A stretch of DNA of 64,000 bases from contig CALYLW010000057.1 of assembly GCA_944989445.1 (NCBI GenBank), positions 496,001 through 560,000 on the forward strand, written 5' to 3'. Under the pieces are notes generated by a model. It was not told the origin of the DNA. It worked only from the letters and a program-made list of their open reading frames with translations, and made no database searches. Below are positions 55,709-64,000 of this stretch, piece after piece. The first letter of the stretch is position 1. Each line of letters starts with the position of its first letter. Both the position numbers and the translations under genes were made by a program. This stretch comes from Ampullaceana balthica (taxonomy: Eukaryota > Mollusca > Gastropoda > Lymnaeidae).

Positions 55709-56784
55709 ACTTTTTAAAAATTAATAATGATGATTTAAACGTCTCCTAATTTAAGTCCAACAATTAGAGTTGGCAGTGAAGGGAAGCGTAGTGTATTTTT
55801 TTCTCTTCGGTTTATTTTAAAATATACTAATTCTCATTCTCTTGATCAACGACCGTAAAACACTTGCTCCTTCGACTCGCCTGTATAAGTGAGCAGGGCT
55901 CTAGCAGAACGTAACAATGGAAACTCTTATTTTTTAAATTTTATTAAATTATTTTTTGTTACTTTTTAGAGAAAACCAAAGATTTGAAAATAAATAATGA
56001 TGATAATTTATGACTGAAAAATACAAAGTGTTTTAATTTATTCCTTTTAACTTGATTAGATAGTCCAACGCTCTGCCAATTGATACCCTCTGCTCCACTT
56101 CTTCTTCGTTAGCAGTATCATCGTGGACGTCTACATTCCTTCCAAAGGACGCCGCCTACAAGAGTCCTCAAGGCATCTCTATCCTTTGCTAATCTCTCCA
56201 GTCATGTCAATTCTAGACCAGTCTCTCTAGCATACCCCAGGTATTGGCCATGTTTCTTGTTGTCTGCATCCAAGTATATATTGGTCAGGCTCTTGGAAGC
56301 AAGTGTCCGCAGAATATGGCCAAGCCATCGCCATTGGCACTGGAAGATCTCTTATTCCATCCTCCAATGACGGTGGTGATCCTGGTAGAGATCGTCAGCC
56401 TAATAGCTTCCAAATTCTGTATTTCACTTCTTGGCGTCGTACATTCCCCACCTGGGAATCTATTATCCCCCAGGACAGAAACCTCTTTAGTTACTATTTT
56501 TGGAATTTTGTTAACAAATTTTAAGTGGCATTGTTTGTTAGATCTGTCCCCACTCACTCGCAAAATAATAATATAATAATTAAGAAAAATAACAGATTAA
56601 AAATTGTAGTGGTAACAAAAATAGTTATAGTGATAGTAAAAAAATTATAATTACTATTTTAATTTTAAATACCTAATTGACCGTTTCTCTGTCGTCTCTT
56701 TAACCCGATTAACATGAAAACTTACTATTAATTTATTTGGACATGAGCTACTGCGAATAATTTATTATTTTCATTAAAAAAAGT
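55709..56784. other. Spacer with GC-richer block
   Basis: Bases 56060-56530 are less AT-rich and have overlapping short frames on both strands without a recognisable domain. Probably a retroelement scrap. Confidence 0.35.
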
Positions 56785-56855
56785 TGCATCGACCGGGAAT
56801 CGAACCCGGGTCACCCGCGTGGCAGGCGAGTATTCTACCACTAGACCACCGATGC
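56785..56855 (-). tRNA. tRNA-Gly (GCC), copy 4
   Basis: Identical 71-nt tRNA on the minus strand, with its T-run terminator at about 56776-56782 (a run of A on the plus strand). Confidence 0.95.
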
Positions 56856-56944
56856 TTACAACGTTAATTTTTAGAAACATCATTTATTTCAATTAAGACA
56901 GTTTTGAATCCAGGGATATTTACCTGGCAAGTCACAACCAGAAA

Positions 56945-57200
56945 TAGACCAAACTGTGGCTCGCGAGCCGCATGAGGCTCTTCTGTGTTTACATTGCTGT
57001 TCGCGAAAACTTAATGAATAAAAAAAAACATTGTTTGAAATACATGATACACAAATTTTTAGTTTTTAAAAGTTAAAGGGAATTATTCGTTTCTGATTGG
57101 TATGTAATGTATTATATTGAACACAATCAATACTTTTGTTATGTCTCAAATATTTATAGTAAAAAACTTTGGCTTTTTACGGATTTTTAAAATTTGAAAT
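56945..57200. mobile_element. hAT-like MITE fragment
   Basis: Contains ctgtggctcgcgagccgcat, close to the end motif of 44265-44577, followed by sequence shared with intron 4 (30230-30360: gttatgtctc.aatat, aaaaactt). Boundaries are not clear. Confidence 0.5.
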
Positions 57201-57936
57201 TTAAAGTTCATCGCTGGACTGAGTCATGAAACATTGATGCCCTATGATCTCAGCTATCCAAGGATCATCTGCCCTCAAACATACGTAGCAGGATGTTAGA
57301 GTTAATGTCAGATTTTGAAATGTATTTATTTTATAAAACTCAACAAAAATATATAGAGTTGTCAAAAATAGGCAGAAGAATAGGATTTGTTGTTTATAGT
57401 CTATGAAAAAATTGCGTGTCTTTGTAAATATACACAGTTATATTACTTATATGCGCTTTTTAAATTGCGACACTAAGGGTTGTAAGTTTAGTTGATTGGA
57501 CGGTCACACACCCGCGCCTGACTGTTATATGTTATTTTAGTATAACATAGAAGAAATATTATGTTATACAGTTATATTGAAGTATGTTACCTGTATTGGT
57601 TAAATCATTTGTGTTTGTTTTTATTTTTCTTCCTTTCCAAAACATACGTGATAGGATTACTAACCCAATCATAACAATAAAATTCTTAATGAGTAAGCGC
57701 AATACCATGATCTTCTATAAATTCAGTACAATTAAATTTAAAATCTTATTCAAATATACACCCTTATTTTAATTGCTGATATTTCAATTTAAAAAATAAA
57801 GAATTATCATAAAATTAATATCTATATTATAATATGGCTTTATACTTTGAATAAAGATATATATAAATTATTATAGATAATTGAAGTAATGGGCTATATG
57901 TAAGGGAAAAAATAAAATTTAAATGTTAGAAAAAGT
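57201..57936. other. AT-rich spacer
   Basis: Nothing recognised. Confidence 0.4.
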
Positions 57937-58007
57937 TGCATCGACCGGGAATCGAACCCGGGTCACCCGCGTGGCAGGCGAGTATTCTACCACTAGACCA
58001 CCGATGC
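57937..58007 (-). tRNA. tRNA-Gly (GCC), copy 5
   Basis: Identical 71-nt tRNA on the minus strand. The five Gly copies are arranged three plus then two minus, pointing toward each other. Confidence 0.95.
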
Positions 58008-58324
58008 CTACGTCTACCGTGAAACGTAACTAGTTTTGTAAAATTATTTTACGATGTCCAACCACCTGAAACTCCACTGAGGTTTTATGTTCAGTTTTTT
58101 TTTAAGAGTTGTGTAGTAAGAGTGTGACAAGTCCAATGCCTTGGGCAAAGCGAGTGTTACTTCATGTAAAGAAACCTCAACCAATGATGTCAACGAATTT
58201 GCATCTTTTTGATAGCCCAAAGTAATTAACGTTTCACTTAATAAATGAATGACAACTATGAAATCTGATGATTGCGTGTGGCTGAGTGTGCACTTTGGAA
58301 AGCCAACATAAATTCTATCAGGTC

Positions 58325-58600
58325 TACTCAAAGTTTATTAGATCCACTTAAAGTTTTTGAATATTTACCTAAAGTTGTGCAGGTCTCCTTTAAACTTTTG
58401 CATATACACTTAGCGTTTTGAATTTACACCTAAAGTTTTGCATGTACACCTACTAATGTTCTGGATGTACGCCTAAGTCGGCTAAGATTGCACGTGCACC
58501 TAAAGTTCTGCAAGTACACCTAAGATTTTCATGTACACCTAAAGTTTTGCAGTTTTAACTAAAGTTCTACAGGTCAACCTTAAGTTTCGCTCTACACTTT
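58325..58600. repeat. Degenerate minisatellite, about 20-bp unit
   Basis: Diverged copies of cctaaagttttgcatgtaca. About a dozen units with variable spacing. Confidence 0.8.
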
Positions 58601-58633
58601 ACATAAATGTACATATCTTTATAATAAATAAAT

Positions 58634-59043
58634 TAGGGCTGCGGAAATTAACGATTAATTTCTCGATTAATCGTTAAAATTTTTTAACGATTAAATTATT
58701 TTTAACGATTAATCGACCCATCCCTTACAAATTATTGGAAGTTAAAAGTTAAAAAATAAAATGTGAATCATTGTCCAGCTCGGCTGGTTATATTGTCAAT
58801 TAGAACCGCTCATCACTTGAACCGAATAATGTCAACACACTTGTCTTCTTGCGTAGTTGGTTAAAAGATGACATATAAAGGAGACATTCCAGTGTTATTT
58901 AGATTTTCAACAAGAACGTTTAATTAGTGTTACCTATGACATCATACATTTTAATTTTTGGCTTTAATGGAAATTAACGATTAATTAATCGTTAATTTTT
59001 CAAAAGTTAACGATTAAATTTAAATTAATCGTTAACAGCCCTA
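58634..59043. mobile_element. hAT-type MITE, third copy of the TAGGGCTG family
   Basis: Ends TAGGGCTGCGGAAATTAACG and CGTTAACAGCCCTA form a long inverted repeat, with subrepeats of taacgattaat. No exact 8-bp duplication could be found. Confidence 0.8.
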
Positions 59044-61159
59044 ATTAAAACCACATCTATAAATATATAAATATTACAATCTATTCTTACCATTAAATGT
59101 CATGTAATTTGGGTATTTCTTTTATCCGTTCATGCGTTGTTTCTATCTTCTTTATATTTTTTTATGTGTGGGGGCACGGTGGATGGTGGTCGACATGGTG
59201 ACCCAAGCAGAGGGTGATAAGCCCTAATGTTCCTGTAAGTGTTACGTGAATTGTGGCTCGTAACGCAAAGTAAGGTTAACTGAATTTCCCCCCACAATTA
59301 CTTCCCCTACCTATCAGGCAGGGTTATCGTTATTACTCCCTCAGTGTTTACACTTCAGCAGTCTGACGGCGTCTCTAGGGGATCTGAAATGACGTCGTCA
59401 GCCACAGAAAGGTTGTTGGGTTCACAGGGTAAGCAAAGACTACAGGGAACTACTGAGTCGATGTGGCCAGTGGTCAGATTAATACACCACGATCGTTAAC
59501 ACTGATGTGGCCAATGGTCAGAAAAATGAACCTCGAACCTTTGATTTGAGGTGGACAATGGTCAACGTAATACATATGAAGGCGGATGTTGTCTGTTTTG
59601 TGTAGAAATCGCAAGTCTCTTTCTTCGATAAGAATTGTCGGTAATAAAGTTGAGCCGGGTTCCTGCAATGTTTACAATTATAATATTATATGATAAGCAG
59701 ATGGTGAAATGTTTGCCTTGTCATGATGTGTATATAAACGATATACTGTATGTTTCAACACAAATAAGACATAAGACATGCGTATCTAAAAATGTGATAA
59801 AATTCTTTTTAAAAAATCATACAAAAGATTCAATTTCCGCAATTGCGATGAGAAAATATCGCATCCTTTTTTAATCACATTAATGTTTTTATTATTTTAA
59901 CAATTAAACTCTCATATCGAGAAAATGGCATTAAAATAACAATTGTAATTAATTATAATATGGCACGTAAGAGGTTATGCGTTATTATTTAGTATGTGCA
60001 TCACTTACAACGATTCCATATATTTCACCGAGGAACACTGAATCCAACAATTCAATGTGGTTTAATTGATTAATTTTTAGGGGGTCGTAAACATGTTTTA
60101 GAAAAACGTATTCTACTCATTGCCTTTCCAAATTAAAATATTTAAAATTTGGGGTTTGGCCTAATTTAAAGGTGAGCGGAAAAAAGGTACACTGAAAAAT
60201 TCGCGGAAGAAAGGTCACTGACAAAAAAAGTTATGGGGGGGAAAAAATCCACAGGCAAAGAGCCGAATGAAAGAATACAAATTTTTATGGGTCAGTGTTT
60301 TCGTAATATGTGACTTATTATTATTTTTTAAATCCTAAATTACATTTGACAAATTAATATACAATTAAAATGAAGTCTCAGAAAGAATAGCTGATACTAT
60401 TTATAGTATAAAATATAGACTAGTGCGTTCAGCCTAGTCCAACACGAAGGTCTGTTAACAGTCTGAACATTACTTTGTTATTGAAAGTAAATTTCCTTAT
60501 TTAAATATCTACTTGGGGTTTTTATCTTGCGTTTTCTTTGGGAACTAGTCGTATTCCATTAGCCCGAGTAGCACCTCTTTAGTTTATTTCTGTCTATCAA
60601 TGCCAACAATACAACAGATTAAAAAAAAAGATTCCACACACAATCGTGCAAACAAAAACCAACCGCATGCATTCCTGAAAGAGAATACAGTTACAGGGTA
60701 ATGGAAAACAAATTCAGGCCAAAGGGCACAGAGCTCAGCCGAGTGCTTGACTGCGCCAGACGACAGGGTATACAAAGGTCAAGTACGTTTATTTACATAG
60801 CCCCGAGGGGGGGAAATAAATGCCTTAGAGACACTAAAAATACTCATACGAAAACATTGGGTGGTTTCGATGCTCAACAAAGGGAGACGGCTCTGATTCT
60901 TACTATGAGTTATTTTTGGCCGAATGACGTCAGTGCTGTGATACCTTCATTGTTGAATTATTTTTTTACATTGGTAAAATGAAGTCGCGGATGAGCAACT
61001 TCTTTATCGGTCGAAGACCAGGTTTAGCGGGTGTCTGGTCTTTATCCCGATCACAAAAAACAATCAAGGAATATCTTAGCTTACATGTGTAATATTATCA
61101 TGGTTAGCTCCAAAAGGGTCATTTATTGTCATTTACAGAATCAAAATACAGGTGTTTAA

Positions 61160-61160
<1 letters not shown>
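59044..61160. other. AT-rich spacer
   Basis: No gene, RNA or bounded repeat recognised. Confidence 0.4.
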
Positions 61161-61162
<2 letters not shown>

Positions 61163-61231
<69 letters not shown>

Positions 61232-61266
61232 CAGAGAGAGAGAGAGAAAGAGACAGAGAGAGAGAT

Positions 61267-61329
<63 letters not shown>

Positions 61330-61342
61330 CAGAGAGAGAGAT

Positions 61343-61431
<89 letters not shown>

Positions 61432-61435
61432 GAGA
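61163..61435. repeat. (GA)n microsatellite
   Basis: About 270 bp of GA repeats with periodic interruptions (gaaagagacag and gatagacag), which recur together and indicate internal duplication. Confidence 0.97.
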
Positions 61436-62164
61436 TGTTTTTAATTAGATCTTAATGGTGCCCAATTGCTGATTGAACCACGAGTTTCTTTCTTTGTAAT
61501 ATTTAAACTTGTATTATCTCTTTTTCAAAATTTTGTTTTATTTCCAATTTAAAACTAAATGATTTGATCCGATGTTATACCGCTATTTTATTTGGGGAAG
61601 TTTTTAGCCCCCATTCCACCCGTTCCAGTTTCAACACTTGAGTCAATTTAGGTAAGTATACTGCTGACTCAGGACTCATATTGTATTTAATCCATTTTCA
61701 AGACACTGGAGAGTACTAAAAATCATATTTCACTTCACGGGAATCACGCACTTCACTATTTCTATCTAATAAACTATGTTCACTGTTACTGTTTTCTCAT
61801 TGTATATCACATTGTCCTCTCATATCACTTCATTATCATCCAAAATTTGACCAAAAAAAAATGTGTAAGGCCTTCAGCCAAAGGTTATATGTAAATTTGA
61901 AAGAAAGAAATATTAAACGCTATTTCCGAAAAAGGGACTGCAGTGGAGATCGATGATAGTAATTTGAGGTTTCCACCGCAACCCCCTTTTTCTTAAAAGA
62001 CTTTACTAAAAATAAATTGTCCATAAATGAAACACACATCTGTGTAACATTTAAAAATTAGTAGCTTAAATAAATTTGGAAACATTCGTATCTTTTTAAA
62101 ATCCTGTAAATTAACTTCACCTTCTTGTCTTGGTTCCGCCCGCAAAAGAAAAAATAAAACAAAC

Positions 62165-62695
62165 ACGCAACAATAAAGTTTTTGACTATAAATTCCTTAT
62201 ATATGAGACATAACTAACCGTATTTATTATGTTCAAATGCGACAAACATTTACAGACTGAATGTGTCTTAACTCCCATTTGCTTTATAACCGGGGGTGGG
62301 GGGTTGGGGGTGGGAGAGGGAAAGGCCTCGTCATCGATCGCTGGACCGAGTTCAGCGTGACACGTCAAATGTAAACAAAAGCACGCCGGTACATCGCGTC
62401 AACGTGCGAACTGAACTGTCACGTGAAAAAAAACAATAACAAATAGTGAAATTGAATTACATACGTTGTATAGAGATACACTAAAATGCATTAACTTAAT
62501 TACGGTACGTTCGATCGAAATGAAATTTTAATACGATGCATTGTTAGGTGACACAAGTCTATTTGCCAAATTTCAGCTCGATGGCATCACGGGAAGTGGG
62601 TCATTTTTGACTTTTGTTTTTCCGCCCGCCCGACGACGAATGACAGACAGAGAGACAGAGAGAGACGCCGGTAAAGTTAATATAAGGGATTTAAA
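62165..62695. mobile_element. Dispersed element, tandem copy 1
   Basis: Starts tttttgactataaattcctt and atatatgagacataacta; ends gttaatataagggattt. The ends are short imperfect inverted repeats (aaat.ccttatat / atataagggattt). The middle has ttcagctcgatggcatc and cgggaagtgggtcattttt. Confidence 0.75.
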
Positions 62696-62708
62696 TAAAA
62701 CAACCCCG

Positions 62709-63212
62709 TAAAAACAACGTTTTTGACTATAAATCCCTTATATATGAGACATAACTAAAAGTATTGATTATGTTCAAACGCAACAAACATTTACAGACTG
62801 AAACCGCAATTATCTCCCCTGGCTTTAAAACTGGGGGAAGGGGGAGGGGGTGTGGACATGGACGGCTGGCGTCAACGCGTTAACTCAACTCCTGGTTTAA
62901 ACCACCTGGTTAAACACGAGATATGTTCACCGATGGCTGGCGTGAGGGCAAGTGACCCGTAAAATGTAAACAGTAGCGACCGCTACATATAGTTTATATA
63001 GATAAACTAAAAATGCATTAATTTAATAACTGTACGTTCGATCGATCTGAATTTGTGATACGATGCATTGTTAGGTGACACGAGCCTATGTGTCAAATTT
63101 CAGCTCGATGGCATCGCGGGAAGTGGGTCATTTTTGACTTTTGTTTTTCCGTCCGACGACGAACGACAGAGAGAGAGAGAGACGCCAGTGAAGTTAATAT
63201 AAGGGATTTTAA
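62709..63212. mobile_element. Dispersed element, tandem copy 2
   Basis: A second head-to-tail copy with the same landmarks and about 85-90 percent similarity by eye. Confidence 0.75.
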
Positions 63213-63221
63213 AAGTAACCA

Positions 63222-63310
63222 ATGATTCACTTCCGGGGATCCTATCGAGCTGAAATTTTGCACATAGACTTGTGTTACCTAACAATGCATTCTATCAAAA
63301 TTACATATCA
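63222..63310. mobile_element. Inverted fragment of the same dispersed element
   Basis: The reverse complement matches the middle of the two preceding copies (gcattgttaggt.acacaag, atttcagctcgat). Together the three copies form a small head-to-tail plus inverted cluster. Confidence 0.65.
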
Positions 63311-64000
63311 TAACTTATATCAAAAGTCAAATTATATACGATTTCACATTTAGTACAACAGAGGTGTCTTTTGAAATGGGCTCCACAGCATACGACCACC
63401 TTACTGGACCTTACTACCACAGGTCATTAGGCCGAGTCTCCACGGACATACCTGCCGACAACACCCGCGGGTGGAAGTGAGGTGAACGTGAGAGACGTGA
63501 TGTGTTCCTATCAATAAACGTGTGAGCCCCCCGCCCCCTCACCTATCTTTTCATTTACTGTTTTTTGAGGGGGGGGGTGGGGAGGCAGGCAACTAGAGAA
63601 AACAAAGCTCATCTCTTGTCTCTGTTTGTGTAAGGAAAATGGCAGACAGGTAAATTGGCCGCTGCAAAAACTGTAGACGTCCTAAACACGCGGGGGTATT
63701 AATGGATCTAGGCACTACAAGTCAACACCAAGCGCGGTCACCAAGATGGGATACCGGCGGTGGGGACGGGGGACTTCATTGAGACGAGATGGGTCCATGA
63801 GATAAGAAATAGTTCAGAAGATTGACCCTGAACTTTAAACCTTTTTAAAAAATGTGCAAGGCTATGAAACAATACAAGAAAGTGAATGTCGTAGGGCATG
63901 TGAGGGGGGGGGGTGTATAGTCGGAACATTACAGCGTCAGATTCCTATTATTTTTGTTTTAAGTTTTCGTTGAAAAGATCTTAATTAGATAACAATAAAC
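63311..64000. other. Spacer to the window end
   Basis: No gene is recognised. G-rich runs occur at 63570-63585 and 63904-63912. Confidence 0.4.

Noticed and set aside
56244..56576. Overlapping frames of 110 and 92 codons
   Set aside because: Both strands are open without a domain, so this is weak evidence for a gene; possibly retroelement debris.

Overview
The window looks like animal genomic DNA, AT-rich and full of transposon relics, simple repeats and tandem arrays. It carries one well-conserved intron-rich protein gene, clusters of tRNA genes and a tandem array of U6 snRNA genes. The soluble guanylate cyclase subunit and the LINE/SINE style suggest a protostome invertebrate, most likely a mollusc and possibly a gastropod. 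The species cannot be fixed from the sequence, so this is inference.

Layout. 0.8-9.4 kb: seven initiator tRNA-Met genes, six of them in three tail-to-tail pairs inside a duplicated flanking unit, with LINE, SINE and hAT insertions. 8.3-10.8 kb, minus strand: three exons of a short-chain dehydrogenase with a frameshift and no C-terminal exons. 11.9-20.4 kb: a tandem array of units of about 1.39 kb with four good U6 snRNA genes, one U6 pseudogene and one unit that has lost U6; a LINE with target duplications is inserted at its right end. 22.4-43.5 kb, plus strand: a complete 13-exon gene for the soluble guanylate cyclase beta-1 subunit (620 residues). 44-64 kb: intergenic DNA with five tRNA-Gly(GCC) genes, hAT-type MITEs, a Helitron-like element, LINE/SINE fragments and microsatellites.

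The most striking feature is inside the cyclase gene. Six large minisatellites sit directly against exon boundaries: before exons 3, 7, 8 and 9, and after exons 3 and 12. In introns 6 and 7 the repeat unit contains the 3' splice site itself plus the first bases of the next exon. Each real acceptor is therefore preceded by about 16 or about 31 near-copies. Nearly all these decoys would give a premature stop. The exception is the last 42-bp copy before exon 7, which would add 14 residues in frame. The gene otherwise appears intact, with the heme-ligand histidine and catalytic residues in place.

The RNA genes form amplified families (7 tRNA-iMet, 5 tRNA-Gly, 5 U6) whose copies share flanks, so they arose by local segmental duplication. 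The mobile elements add relative timing: LINEs and a SINE interrupt duplicated units, a SINE is nested in a LINE, and one MITE is nested in another. Several hAT-type elements keep perfect 8-bp target duplications.
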